Positions 22,671 through 36,959 of a stretch of DNA of 64,000 bases are shown in pieces. Made by a program: the position numbers and the translations under genes. The first letter of the stretch is position 1. Each line of letters starts with the position of its first letter. The notes below the pieces were generated by a model. It made no database searches. It was given only the letters and a program-made list of their open reading frames with translations, and was not told where the DNA came from. The stretch is from Crotophaga sulcirostris (lineage: Eukaryota; Chordata; Aves; Cuculiformes; Crotophagidae), in the NCBI GenBank assembly GCA_013397455.1, contig VYZB01000016.1, forward strand, positions 1,143,622 to 1,207,621. The letters run 5' to 3'.

Positions 22671-23386
22671 TAAATAAGAAAAAAAAATATTTGGCTATTT
22701 AAAAGATAGACATTAATGAGGACAAAATCATTACAATGTGATCAGACTGTGGAAGTCACTACCACAGGATGCTGTGATAATTTTGCATGGATTCAAAAAA
22801 TGATCAATCAAATTTAAGTTAATTAGATACTGAATTACCATCACCAGAGATGAGATAGCAAAATGTGGAAGAATAACACTATATATAAGTTCTGTTCTGT
22901 TTACCGTCAAAGACAAGATTTTATCATATGAGAATCTTTGTTCAGAACTAATTCAGTCAAGTTTTTTGTATTATGGCTGTACTATAATGTCTACTAACTA
23001 AATCTGTTCCACACATGTTTCAGAGCATTTTTCAAGAGAAAAGGTTTGTTTTTGTTGTTGGGGTTTTTTGTGTTTTGTTTTTTTTAACCTAATTTAGATA
23101 TATTCCATTCTGTCCTTATCTCTATATCAATATACATTCAATAAAAAAAATATATTTGTGTGTGTGGTACATATATATATGGCCTGTGTATCTTTCTATA
23201 TTCAGGAAATAGCCCAGGTCTCCATGTCACTAATTTCTATTTGAAAGATAAATGAGCCCATTACTAACTCCCCAAACTGGTACAACCTGGCAGAAGGGCA
23301 ACAGTATTTACAGAACAAGTTTATGTTTTTCTTCCTGGTTTAGCTGACATTAGGTGGGGCTGATAGAGTTCAGTGCCAAGAAAAGA

Positions 23387-23402
23387 ATATATATATATAT
23401 AT
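23387..23402 (+). repeat. (AT)8 microsatellite
   Basis: There are eight AT units, followed by ATGTATATAA-like imperfect continuation. Confidence 0.92.
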
Positions 23403-26400
23403 GTATATAACTCAAAGTGCCTTTTAATGAACTTATATGATTCTATAACAACATATTTTTGTTTAAATTACAAGAAAAAAATTCTGATATGTGACATTTT
23501 TAGCACTTTTACAGTGAGAAATTTTGTTCTTTCTCCTCCTTGATTTTGTGAGATTAAGGTCAAGACTATAAATCCAGTTTCTATGTGATTCTAATTTAAT
23601 TTCAGACAAGCTGAAGGTATTTACTGACTTTTATGTCCTCTCTAAGGACTGAGAATCTGGTATGATCATGTTTTCACACACCAAAGACAATTCAACTGCA
23701 AAGTTTATAATATGGTTAAAAATAACAGACAAACAATATTTTATAGAGGATGAAGGAAGAGTCTGTTGGAACAGACTTTCATAATTGTATTATTTTCACA
23801 AATTATACAGTTACATTAAAATATGCTAAAAATAATCTCTGCCTCCATTATGCCTATTGACCTACTTGAATTATGTAAAAGAATGAGTTTTCTTCATAGA
23901 GAAGAAGGTGAGTCACACAATGCCTCTTATTATCATTAGATAGTCTATTCCTGAATTTATTTATTTATTTGATTTTGGACTTTTTGCTTTCGCAGTTAAA
24001 CCTGGTTATTCCTTGTTGTTTAGTTCATATCTGTCTTCTGTAGGGTAGAAATATGTTCTCTTGAAATCGTTATGTAGGTTTTTCCCAGCTAGAAAAGTCA
24101 AATTTTTATATGTTGAATCAGAGGAGGATAGAAAGTGCAAATTGTATTGCTAGGCTGGAGCTTTCAGGTTTCTTTCTCACAGTTTTTCTGAGGTCATTTT
24201 TTTTCAGCTTTGGGCCTGTGGAAGGAGCATTTGTTCGTTCAAAGTTTTCAGAGTACCTTTTACACATGAAAAATGAGGGTGGATCTTGGCACCACTTATG
24301 TTCTTTTTCCATATCTGTTTTGGCCCTTTTTTTTTTAGTTTCTAGTCTAGCTCAAAGTTACTAGCCACATCTGGCATCTGAAGTAAGGAAAGTTCAAGGC
24401 AGGGTGTCTCAACAGCCAGAAAATTTAGAGAGTAACTATGTGCAAATTCAAAATCATACACTAGGAATCAAGACAAATCAAATATTGCATGATTAAATGC
24501 AATCCAATGAAGCTAGATACACATAAATTATTTCATGCTGATTCACTTAGGTATATGACTAATCAAGCAGAGCTAACACAGTAGCAATTTCAATAGGGAG
24601 AGAGAGCTGGAGAAATCGGCAAAGTTGGAGAAATTATTAGCAACTGGGAAAACACTTCGCTCAATGCTTTTAATTTATTGCACAAATTAATTGGACAGCT
24701 TCCTTCTATTGCTCTGAGAGCAAATAACCAACTTAAGCAATCAGAGATGTGTCTATACTAGCCTTTTCCCCTACCTCTTTCAACCATTATTATTAGTGAG
24801 GAAGCAGTCTTCATGGTAGCTGATAAAGTACTACTGGCACCAGTAATTCTTGGTGTGCCTGCCTGCATATAGCATTGAGCCAAAGGTAGATGTAACTTTC
24901 CCATAGTAGACGTCTACAGTTACGTGTAATAATAGAATTATTCTAGTTTAAATCAAGGCTCAGGGTGTTTCAGGCCACAAAAATACTGACATGCCAAAAG
25001 TGGGTCTGTAGAGGGTTTAAGCATCTAAATTCAAGACTGTAATTCTCAAAAGCCATGCTGAACAGTGTTCTGGACTATATTTTTTTGCAGTGAAACTCCT
25101 CTAATGCAGAAGATTCCATTATTTTCAGTGACTGCCATCTTTTTCAGATTAAGAATGTAGTTGTTTGAAATTGAAATTTAATTGGTAGACTGAAAATCTG
25201 CATTTCTCTGCCCAAGTATTTATCTGTCCTTCTTCACATTAACTTCAGACTAAGTATGGTTGTTTTGGCCACTTTCTTTAAATTTACAGGGTAGATAGGA
25301 GATATTAGCTATCCTCTGGTTTGTCCTCTAAACCTGAATGATTAGAGCATTTCCATAGAATATGGGGACAAAGGTTTCAAGACTTTCCACAAAATGGATG
25401 AACTGAAATCCACATCTCCCTAGGAGGTGTCTTAACCACAAGGCTGTGAGGCTGTCTGGTGATACTGTTTCGGCACGGGGGGACTGACCCTCTTTTGAAA
25501 CTAGGACAGTTTAAGTACTGCTTCCTGAAGTATGTCTCTGTGTTTTAAATTAAATGATCATTTTATGTAGCTGCAGAAACAGCCAGGCTTATTTTTGTTT
25601 ATTCGTTTTTAAGCTTTTAAGTTAAAATATACACCAACATGATTAATTTAAACTCTAAACTAAATAACTCCTTACAATGACTGCTTTCTTATCCTATGGA
25701 GAATAAAACAAAACCTGAAATTTTCACCTCCAATTAGAAAATCCATTTTGTTATAATTGGAGATTAATTATTGTATCTAGTTATGGCTAAAATAGACTTC
25801 AGAACGAGCGCACTATGAAATAAGAGGGATAGATCCAGAAGAAAAGTAGAAAGATCTGTGAGTCTCTTGAACTCTTTTTTGGGCTTGTTGTTCATTTAAC
25901 CTAGAAGTTCTATCAGCAGGAGATGTCAGTTATTATAGCATTAATTAGCTGTGACTAGTCGTCAAAAAGGTTTTCTTGTGGAGGAAAAATGAGGTAAATA
26001 AATGCAGTTGAGTATCAGCCTATGCTGAGACAACTGTTCTCTCTGTTTTTCTGGAATTGGATAGCATTTTTTGGTCACAGAAAGCAACTGAATTTTCAAT
26101 GCTGTAATTATGAAAGGCACATGGAGTCAGAATTAATGTCAAACAAGAAAATCAGAACTAGAGAAAAAGAAACAGAAAATGAGAAAAGAAAATAAACACA
26201 CAGTATGTGGTAACCACAATTTAGTAAATCAGAAAACTGAAATACAGATGGAGTATCCAGTGATAGAGAAGTTGCAACTAAATGTCTGCTTCTTCCAAAT
26301 TTCCAAAGAAAAACGTCTTATGCCCAGATGTGTCAGAAAGTAGACTATCCAAATATGTCAGAAAATGTCAACTTCATATTCGAACTGTAAGAGCTTAGCT

Positions 26401-28535
26401 TGTGTGTTTATAGATTATCTTTAGTATCGTCACTGACAAATAAACAGTAGTCAACAAAAATACAGATTTAGCCCATATGACTGTTTTTCCTTTCGTTCAG
26501 ACACAACAGAAAGTATGTCATGGGTTTTATCTACATGTACTAATAAAGGCTAACATCCTGACTTGTGAACAGTGCTCTTCTGGTATGATCTTCTGTTTCC
26601 TAAGAATTGTTGAAAGAAATAATCAAAATAATTATTACTCAAAAGTCAAGCACTGAACATAATCTTTGAACCACGCACTACTCTGTAATATACACTTTAC
26701 TTCAGTTGGGAGACACTAATGGGAAGGATTCTGCTGCTTAAACATAGGTATCCACATAATTTTAGATGCTTTGAGAAATCTTAGAATACCCATTGACAGA
26801 TATGTCATAGGGCATTCAAGAAATCCATATTTTCTGGAGGAGCAAAGAAAATGTAACTGTAAATGTAATCCTGAGAAACAAGTCTGCCCGAATACAGTAA
26901 ATGGAGATTTCCTCTCTATGGCATAAACACTGTCACATCCTGTTGATAGTCTTAACAATCCTGAGATCCAAGAATTACGCTAATGTGACAGAGCATATAT
27001 GTGCATATGCACGTGTGTCATACATATGCATAGGTGGAGACAAAGAGTTAGTGAGGTCATGGTAGTGTGAAATGTTTGAGAACAGATAAGTGATTAATTC
27101 TTAATCCATTGTGAAGTAATTTTAGATTAAGCGTAGTGCTCTCTCACCTCAGAGCAACTCATGCTAAAGGTATCCTAGGCATGGAATAATATAAGGTGAT
27201 AAATCAAAAATAATTTAAATATTTTGTCTGTCATACCAGGATGTTTACAGCTACAGAGAATGAAATGAATTATTACCTCAGGATGACTGCAAGAAGATAT
27301 TATATTTGTATTTGGAAGATTAAAGACTTAAAAAAATATTGCCTCTGGCATATGAATCTGTTATTCATTTCAGTTTACTTAATGGATTCATTATTAGCAT
27401 TTAACTTAGCTGTGGTAACTGTATGCCAATAATTGCTATATAGATTCTTTATTGTGCAAATATAATCAAGTGACTATTCACTCGTGTCTTCAACAGGATT
27501 TTAGTTCCTCAGTTTGTTCCTAAATGCTAACACTGTTGCATACATTCCTCATGCTGTTGGAAGATAAAGTCTCTGAGTTTTTATTAATCTATTCTGCATT
27601 TTGCAAGAAGTTTTCACTAAACTTGCTCCAAAATTTTCATGAATGGCATTTTTTCCACAGAAAATACTGATAAACTGCATACATAAATTTGTATAGGTTC
27701 CAGAAAGATTTCCAACAGCATGCTTGAACTAGTTGAAAAACGGTATTTGGTACCACTGTGTCTTTACTATTTCTTTTTTGTTTGATTTCAGGAAGTTCTA
27801 GTTCTGTTGTATGTTCTTGTATGTGTCTGTTGATTATGTGAGTTTACACTGATGATATGTGTGGCTTGGTGTAGCAAACTGAGATAACACTTGAAGTCTG
27901 CCCTTATTGTAGTTGAAAGTTTGTCCATTTGAAACTTTCCCTGTTTACATTTGTGCAGGAAAGAATGGCCCAGAGCAATAGAAGTAGAAGCAACAGTCAC
28001 TGGGGAGAAGTCTCTAGAAGAGCAGGATGATTGCATACGTAAGAATACTTTTTAAATGATGAAAAAGAAGATTGGCAGTTATTAATTTGAGTCGTCTCAA
28101 GAGAGAGAACTATCTCTGATAATGCAATATTACTGCTTGATCTGGCAACCTCACAGTTCCCAAAACCACAAGCTGTGTTTATGATTCTAGGAACAGGCCG
28201 TTCACAGGCAGCATTCCTCTGAGCAGTACTTCAGAAGGAGGAACAGAAAGAAGTCCTCTACTTCTGGAAACTTGCAAAGTACAACAGCTAATCTGGATGT
28301 TTTGCAACATGAATTCCAAGAATCAGTGAATACGAGTTAGCCTAAGCCAACTCTGACCTTGTGGCACCAGCCTGTCACTTTAAGAGTGCTAATGATGTGG
28401 AAGAAAAGCATCTCAAATCAGTCTAGGACAGTCTAGGATCACCTGAGATACCTTCTCCAAAGTCTCAGCAGTTGTCAACCTTTTCTCAGACATTACCAAT
28501 TCATTCTGTAACAGCTTTCAATTCTAGCAAGAATG

Positions 28536-28566
28536 GTTTTGTTTGTTTGGTTGGTTGGTTTTTTCC
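28536..28566 (+). repeat. GTTT/GGTT tetranucleotide run
   Basis: Two GTTT-type units are followed by three GGTT units and a T run. It is imperfect simple sequence. Confidence 0.75.
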
Positions 28567-28982
28567 ACAGCACCTAGCCAGAGGAGTTCCCTACTAGGAG
28601 GCTAAGTGACATATTACTTAGTAGTGACTATCTCCACTTGTAATTGTAAAATTCTGTCAGCTTTTGAATGGCACAATCACCATTTGTAGGCTGTGCAGAT
28701 GTTTTGGCTGTGACACCAAAAGGGTAGGGACATTAGGCATGATAAAACACATTTTTAAAAAATATGGCTCGGAATTACTTTGGGGAAAAAGAAAGTAAGG
28801 ATTTTGTCTACTAGCAATCTGAACATAACACTTACTTTGGCTTCTTGTGATTTCACCAGCTCATTCCAGCAGTATGGCTCAGCAGACTTTAACAAGTCTT
28901 TTCAGATGCAGCAAAAATATCATTGTAAATGCCTTGGAGCCATGAACTTGGCCATGTTAATATCTGTGGATGCTGGCCACAG

Positions 28983-29215
28983 TTATGCTTTCTTCTTGGG
29001 AGCAGCAGAAACATTAGATATTTTATTGCTGCTATGGCTTCCACTGATGGCTTCTCCATGGTCTCTTTTGTTAAAAAGGTCAGTTGCCAGTCTCTGTAGT
29101 CCCATAAGAAGAGCACTGCTATATAGCGATGGTAGAGTACAACTTGTCATCTACCATGCCAGCAATTGTAGGATGGTACTGCGTCTCAGGTCAAATAAAT
29201 AAAACCATGTAGTTA
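28983..29215 (-). pseudogene. Unidentified coding-like segment, possibly a processed-pseudogene fragment
   Basis: On the minus strand, from about 29215, one frame reads TQYHPTIAGMVDDKLYSTIA before a stop. A second frame is open from an ATG at 29150 to TAA at 28983 (55 codons) and includes LQRLATDLFNKRD and a basic end NVSAAPKKKA. A change of frame within protein-like text would suit a decayed gene copy. I do not recognise the parent, and there is no poly(A) or target-site evidence. A chance open stretch in a patch with few stop codons (the opposite strand is also open for 140 codons) is an equally good explanation. Confidence 0.2.
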
Positions 29216-32040
29216 AGAGAACAGGTTCTAAAAGAACAGTTTACCAGGTGGTGCCTTTGTAACAGATGAAGAGCCACTAACCACCCTCCCCCAGGTATCT
29301 ATGGAAAAGCACAATGTCATGAATGAGCAGGCCTGAGAAGATTTTGCTGAGCTTTTAGAGCGTGACAATGAAACTTCAAAGGCAGCGTAAAATAATAACT
29401 TTTAGCATGACAAATGAGATTTTTCCTGCAATATATGGAGACCTATTTTCTAGGTGGATGATGTTGCTTTAAAACCCAAAGTGAGTCTGTTTGCTCTTCT
29501 AGCAAAACAGCATTTCTCAGCATTCAGGAGTTCAGGAGCATTCAACACTGACACATTAGTTGCTACTTCCTTTCTTTCATCAGGAAGCAGCAAAGAAAAG
29601 GAAAAAAAGTCCCCCAGACCTGACAGATGTCATTGGAATCTATGTATGTTCAAGACAGTATCCACACCAGACAGTATTAGTTTTTAAATTTTGCTACAAA
29701 ACCCATATTGAGTTTTTTCAATTGTAGCTTGAGCAACATAGGCCTCTGCTTTTTAATCCTGTGGATAGGACCATGAAAAGGGCCTAAAAAGATGCATTTC
29801 TCTAATCCTTTTAACCTAACTGCTCTTTTTCTGGTTTTGACACAATCATATCACATGCATTGCGTTCTGTAACTGCATGCTGTCAAGTCAAATTAAATTC
29901 ACGTACAGCTTTTTTTTTATTATTGTGAAAATAACAACCATAATTACAAAAATATTTCAGGAAATAGAAATTCAAAATTAAATAAATTATCATTTAAAAA
30001 ACAACCGCAGAATAGCTGCTAAATGGTGTAACTGAAAACTCTTCTTCATGCTTACACTCTTACACAAATCATAGTAATGATTTGGCCAGAAAAAAGTTAA
30101 TCTTGTGAAACATATTGTTTTACGGATTTTGAGCTTTCGATTAATACAAATTTAGCCACTACTCTGACATTACTCTGTTGAGAATTCAGATTTCATATGC
30201 AATGAGTAAGAACTTAAAAATCATATATACCTCATGCTGTTAGAAAAAGAGTGAACTGACTTCAGCTTTACGTGTCTAGCCAAATCTACTTGCTGACAAA
30301 AGCACATTCTCTAAGCTAGAACAAAGGACAGATAACCTCCAAGACCTTGCAGAACTGTGCAGAAAATAACAGGAACTAAACTGTCTAATATTGAAAACAC
30401 AGTTCTTACTGCTTGAGAAAATGTTCATAACGAATATCTCAGAAAAGAAAAGCAGTGGCTCTCTTTGAAGAATTTAGGAGTGTGTTTCTTTGGGGGTTAT
30501 CTGATGCTGGATGATGTGTTTTGCTTTGAAGGTATCCCAGACCACAACCAAAGGGACTGAAGGGTCACATGTTAAAGAAGCCAGACACATTGATGGAACA
30601 GTTCTGAACAAAAAGGCTTTGAACAAAAAGCCATGGTTAACATAGAAGGTGTGACTGATGTAAATGTAGAATGTTTCTTCAATGACCTGAAGAAACTGAA
30701 GAAAAGATCCAGGATTTGGTCTGGGAGACTGAAGTATAAACTTCATCTAGTATAATCTGTCAAAAGTAGTCATCCTTATGTGGTAGTATTTTTCCTTTGA
30801 ATTTGCATGAACGCACAAGGAAATGTAGTCATCTTGGTTTTAAATTGCTGTTGTTTGGGAAATTCTGGTTGATCAGCTGCAGTTTTTGAAAGTGCTGAAG
30901 GCAGTGCCTGAAGTATAACTCCGTAATACGTAATAGCATAATAACAAAATCCCATACATAATCAGATCGAAAGGCCATTATTCCCCTGTGGCAGTGATGA
31001 ACAGTTTGATATAACAAACAAGGCACAGCGGAATGGTTCTTTCCTTGTCATACACAAAAGGATACAAAAACTAAGCGAAAACTTAGTTCAGCCTCAAGGA
31101 ATTCCCCTTTAAAAAGAAGTTATGCGTCCCCATGCCTCTGGCAGTACTTCCAATTAAGAGTCATTCCTTGGCCATTGGGCAGATTTTGAAGTTTCTGTCA
31201 AACTGTCAAAATATGCAGGTGCAAGAAGTTGTGGTGACTAAGATATGGCAAAGGAAGCAAAAATTTTCTTTGTTTTGTCTGCTGACCCAGAATATTCAAA
31301 GAAATGAAATGTTTTCAAAATACGTTTTGTTGTTTGCTGTTCTGAAATGAGCTTGATCCTTATTCTCCTCCGCCACTTCTTAGCAAAACAGTTTGTTCAA
31401 AAGGAATATTTTCCAGTTTTTTTTGTTTTAGAAAAGTGAAAAAGTGAAAGAAAGGAAGGAGTGCATCAAAAAACCAGTGAAAGAACATGTTTCCTTTTGC
31501 AGATGGCTAGTGTATTTAGAGATAGACTCAGGAGTCTGATTTTCTGTTCTGTATGAGAGATTTTGAAATTATATCTTTTAGCTCCTAAAAGAGTGTTCTG
31601 ACTACCTGGGTACTGAATGGCTATCTTAACTGCTCCTGTTACTGTCTATCTTGTGGAAACTGCAGAAAGAAAAGCGCGAAACACCAAAAAAACCAGGAAG
31701 AGTAACTCTATTTGGTCACTGGAACATTCCCTATAGAAATGAGACACCTTGATTTCCATTTCACTGCAGTGTTCTATTGCTTGCAAGGATACGTTGAACA
31801 CACCTTCCCCTGCTAAGGATGTTCACTTAAGAGGTGGGAGATACAAATCATCAGCAAGTTGTGAAGTAACTTGTCAGAACTGTAATCTCAAACAGCCTTC
31901 TATATACAGGCTGGTGCTCGCTATTCATATGTTTAAATTTTGGGAAGTAAAAACTGTATTTCCTGTCATCCTTTTCTTATTTCTAAGGTAAGAAAATATG
32001 CAGAATTTTTAGTATGTTCATTGTATTTGGTTGTAGTATT

Positions 32041-32071
32041 TTGGTAGTTAAGAAAACTTTTTGGTAGTTAA
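32041..32071 (+). repeat. Short 20-bp-period direct repeat
   Basis: TTGGTAGTTAA occurs at 32041-32051 and again at 32061-32071, both preceded by T runs. It looks like a small local duplication. Confidence 0.8.
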
Positions 32072-32539
32072 CCAAAAGCCTACCAAACTTAAAACATTTT
32101 ACCAGAAAAAAACCCAACCATTTTTGTTTATATTTCTCTGCACTTCGATGCTGTTAAGTCTGTGGCTTTGTTTTGTGATTTTTTATTTTTTTTTGCTGTC
32201 GTTTGGCGTTCCCCCCCTCCCCCCCAATGCTAATTATTGTATAATCAAGCACTTAATCCTGTAGTGGTTAAATGAGAAGATTTAGCAACTTCATTCCATG
32301 ATTTCATCTCTAACTATTCTTACCCATGTATGCATGTCTCTTGCTACTGTTTGATCTGTCCAAGAGTCTGAATTTGGTCCAGAACATCACCCATATGGAG
32401 TTTCATCAAAGGTTATAAGCATGTGATTTCAGAGCTGATAACAAAAAGATTTGCTGCAGGTGTGCATCATCTTAGTTGAAATTAGTTTAGGAGGAGAAAT
32501 ACAAGGCATTATTGATGATGACAGCGTGGTTATAAATTA

Positions 32540-32990
32540 CTAATGGAACAGAGCAATGAAAAAAGTCAAACATGCCATTGAAAAATTACCCACCAGGAGA
32601 ATTCCAGAGGGACAGCCAAAGAGCTGGTTGATGGTACTAGGTCTTGGTATGAAGTCATCTGGAGTAGTCAAAACTCCAGTCACAGATGTGCAAAAAAAGG
32701 AATGGAAGCTAGTTCATTTGCAGAAAATGCTACTAGGGTGGCAGGAGGAATGGACAACTTGAGTAATGAGAGGAGGTGGAAGGGTGTGGCATGTTTAACT
32801 TTGCAAAAGGAAGGCTGAGGGGGAATAAGATTGCCCTCCTCAGGGATAAACATCACAAGGGAACAGAGCTGTTTAAGTTAAAGAACAATGTTGGCACAAG
32901 AACAAATAGATATAGGCTGACCCTGAAAAATTTTGGACTGGATGTCAAAAGAATATTGCTTACTATCACTAAAGAGTTTTTCAAGTAGTC
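32540..32990 (+). mobile_element. Old CR1-type LINE fragment
   Basis: GAAGGCTGAGGGGGAATAAGATTG, AGCTGTTTAAGTTAAAGAAC, CAATGTTGGCACAAGAACAAA and TATAGGCTGACCCTGAAAAA match the order of the ancient CR1 families shared by birds and turtles. The left 200 bp (32540-32760) are less certain. It is divergent, and the two open stretches of about 70 codons have no function that I can see. Confidence 0.75.
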
Positions 32991-35900
32991 ACAGCCATCC
33001 TACAAGGACTACCAGCATACACTGCTACCTGATGCAAATGGATTTGTATCTCAGAACAAGGATGAATAGCCCAAAAGAAGCACAAAGCCAAGCCCTGTAG
33101 GTGTACTTCTCTAGCACCAGCTTCATTCCCTTTAAATATCATTTACTAAATGAGTTATCTTGCTTTTATTAGCAAGGGTTCAGGCGTAAAGACTCTCTTT
33201 CAAGTTCTCTTACCAGCACGTTAGTCTCAGCCCATTTCTGTTAAGCTCCTAAAATTTAACTGATAGAAGTTAAATTCTCCTGTACTGTAACAAGATCCAA
33301 GAGAAGGCTGCTGGCTTGATGCAGCATTTACTTGCTGAACTGCTACCAATCTGCCATATGTATCAGGTCATAACAAATGACCTGAGTAGTTGCTTCTAGT
33401 ATTAAAGCCCATTATTCTGTGGGTGGCCTAGCCCAAAGTTCACTGGAACCCTGGGGAATCTTCCCATGGTTTCATTAGTATTTATAGTTAATAAGCACAT
33501 TTTTTTTTAAAATAGCAGATTATTTCACAAATAGGGATTCTTGAGGTCAGCTACAAAAGCTGCCATTAAGCTTTGTTATGACATTTGCAAAAATTAAGTA
33601 AAGAAGTTTTAGAAATTACATCACTTACAATAGAATATTTACTTTTGGCTGTCACTAATGAAAGATTTAAAGCTCTGACCAAATTATATTGCAGAAGGAC
33701 GTTAGGGGTTATGAACTTAAAAGCACCAGTTTTTAAATAGTAGGCTAATATGGGATGTACTGTCATACGCTGTAATGTTTTCCTTTCTGCTGACAGTGTT
33801 ATGATGAGGAAAAATAAATCCAGATATTGAAGAGTTTTTCTAAGATATCTTCACTTATTTAGGGAACAGGGATATAGGGGCAATGCTCGCCATAAAGAAA
33901 TCTATGTTAACATCTATTAAGAACAGTATAGTTAGATAAAAGAAAATATAATGTTTTCCTAGAAGAAGATTAAAGCCTTTTAGTTGCCAGCTTTTGCTGA
34001 ATTAACATATCACTGAAGTCTTAGTGATTTTTTGTAACTCAGAGTTGAATAGAACTTTCTAAAATTTAAATTATGTCATTGCCCTAGATGGTTTAAAATC
34101 CAGCAAACATTAGGTTGGGCATAAACCAATGGTTAAAGAAGCAAAATAAACATAGATTCTTACCAGGATTAACATAATAGAGTGACAGGAAGCAATAATG
34201 CATGATTTGTCCAGCAAGGAATAGCCTATTTTCAAAAAAACTGTTCTTATAAAAAATCAGTAGATATTTTTCCTTTCTGTCAAAAATATTGTGATTTCTT
34301 GGTCCAGATATCTCAATGATCACACGAGCTAATCTGTTTTCCTAGAAATGTGTGCCTCACATTTGAGTTGTTCTGGTTTCTAAAAATGACAGCAACTTTT
34401 TCTCTGGCAGGCATATATGTAAGATGTCAATCTCTCAAGTTTAGTAATGTATGAACTGACTCTGCACTTAAAGTCTGAAAAACTGCATAGCCATCTATTT
34501 TCATGGAAACCACCCCTACCTTTATACGAGATTTGTTTAAAATCTGCCAAGCTGTTCAAGAACTGTTAGGCAAAATGAAACAATAGGAAAAAAATACACT
34601 GATGACACATTCACATTAAGTTTTATTTCCATGGAACATCATATTAAAAATTGAAAGAAATGCATTGAATTTACTGTCTGTTATCCTGCTTTCTGCTAAC
34701 AACTTATTAGTCATGTTAATAATGGTTATAATAACCTTCTGTACATGTTTTGAAAATATAAAAGTAAACTCAACAACAAAACAGAAGTTACCTAGAATCT
34801 TTTGAAATGGAAAACCTTAGAACTTTAAACATTTTTGATCATGCTTTGTTAGCTGACTAAATCCCAGAAATTGGGAGCCAGAGTGGGAGGGCAGAAGAAA
34901 GAAAGCGAAGGAAAGATTGTAGGTGAAAATCAATTTGAATTGCTCAGTCTTCACTGAATGAGCATTTACTGAGCAGTAAATTGAAAAACAAGTGTACACC
35001 TTCTATGGGGATTTGGAGTTTCTAGTACACACAGGCACAGAAGTGAGTTTACTGAGGGAGAGGAAGACCATTTTCCTAAGACATGAAGCCACCAATTCTC
35101 CTGCTGCTGAGATGACAGATCATGTAATCCCAGTGTTACACTGTGACTTCTGTCTGATGCTTGACCCTCCACAAAGATAGATGGAGCAAAGATGGGATGT
35201 TAATGGCATGTAAGTAATGTTTCTCTTTTCTCTGCTGCAGGCTGGCTAGCATCATCCAACAAAAACCAGGGAAGATACTCATCATGTAACTTTCCCCACT
35301 CTTTACTTCAGGGTTATACATGTCCTTAATGCCATAAGTGCTTTAAAAAGTTAATTTTATCACCGTGCTTTTAAAAAATTCATCTGCATTTTCTGAAATG
35401 CAGATGCTTACCCAAGGGTAATTCCAGTTAACTGCAGTACATTCAGCAGTTGAAATATATCAAGAGAGTGCAGAAAGTTTTCTCACACACCTGGATTGAG
35501 AAGCTTTTTTAGAAAATGTACTACTTTAATGATGAAGTGACAACTATGCTCCTAAAGTGGGACAAGGAGAGGTATTCAGGGCAGAAAGGAAATCAAGGGG
35601 GGACTGAAGGAAACACAGTCTTAAGCAAAAGCAGCAACTTGTCGAGAGTAAGAGTAACTCCTGTTCCTTTCATTGGCAGTAGGTGAAATACCCAGCACAT
35701 ATTGTGGTGCTTGCTGTCTCATATTCCTGAATGTGCCATGGAACTAGAGTGAGAAATGGGTTCCTGGAAATCATTTTTGGGACTCCAGAGGAAATTTTTC
35801 ATTGCATCAAAGTTGATTGGTGCAGAGTATTTTGTCTGGCGCTTTTTGTGCGTTTGTCATTAAAAAGAAATAGTAAGTGTAAGAAAGAGTAAGAAGGGAA

Positions 35901-36959
35901 TTGAAAATTTGTGATTCTGCTGTAATGTGTGTACAGAGTCCTATGGGAAGAGCTCTGAGGGATTTCGTGTGAACTGTCATTGTTTGTTGCACGCAAAAGC
36001 CTAAAGGAAATAAGGGTAACCTGAAGTTACATTAGCCTGAGTTTCCCCTCATATGTGCCGTTACAGTTCCTCACATGAGAAGTGAGAACCTTCATAGGGG
36101 AACTAAATTATGTAACTTCAGCTGAAAAGCATCAAGTCTGAATTTTAACACAAAGGCATTTCTCTGGGACATGTTCACTATACAGGGTTAAAGTTATCTT
36201 CAGATAAGTTAGTAAATGGCAACCTCCACTTTAAAAACCATCCCAAGTATCCTGATTGACAAGATAATTCATTGCTAGGAGGCATGCTGAGAAGGATTTA
36301 CTGGCAGAGGTGAATGCAAAACAAATATAGAACAAGTGTGCTAATAAGGGAAATATTACAGAGACAAACTTTTAAGAGCTTCCTGTTCTTCTCTGAGATC
36401 TGGAAGAACAAGCTGTAACGCTGACACCTGCTTTGTGTTCTGTGTATTGTCTCAGCAAACTTGCTATCTGTTAGGCCCTGATGCAGAGAAAAAGCTGTTT
36501 TCAGGTCTGCAACAATGTTTAAATGGCTGCTTAGCAGTTTCCTATTGCAAACAGATTTTTAAATGGCAGATTGATGCAGAATATACTGCTCAGATACATG
36601 TACAGGATACACCGAGCATTTCTTAGAATTCTTAGTGTCTTAGTTTTGGTATTTTTTCAGGTTAGGGTAAGTTAGATAGATCAGATATTTAGACCAAAAC
36701 CCCCTAGATGCCTAAGTAGTTACCACCAAGTGGATTACTTGCTGCCAGGACTTCTCTGAGACTGTGCAAAGCAGGTCCCACATTGCCAGTACACCCGAGC
36801 CACTGGATGTTGTGAGGAGAATAAGGAATGGGCCTAACACTGGTACTACTTTCAAAAAAAAATTTTTGTTTTCCAGGTAGGAGCCACTTTTTGTAACTGT
36901 CATCCTGCTTCCGTACACATCTAGAGTCTGTTTCCCTATGCTGTTTTACCATGAGGTGC
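32991..36959. other. Intergenic, nothing recognised
   Basis: This is AT-rich sequence between an old CR1 piece and the GC-rich patch. No exon-like or repeat-like structure could be supported. Confidence 0.55.

Larger units (their letters stand above)
22671..32539. other. Intergenic, microsatellites and weak coding-like patches only
   Basis: Nearly 10 kb have no recognisable repeat family apart from simple sequence. The coding-like patch at 28983-29215 is listed separately. A minus-strand frame at 30474-30746 contains WDTFKA, a motif also found in LINE ORF2 proteins, but nothing around it supports a LINE. Confidence 0.55.

Noticed and set aside
30474..30746. WDTFKA motif in a 90-codon minus-strand frame, recalling L1-type LINE ORF2
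   Set aside because: No flanking LINE motifs, no poly(A) end, and L1 is rare in birds. Treated as coincidence.
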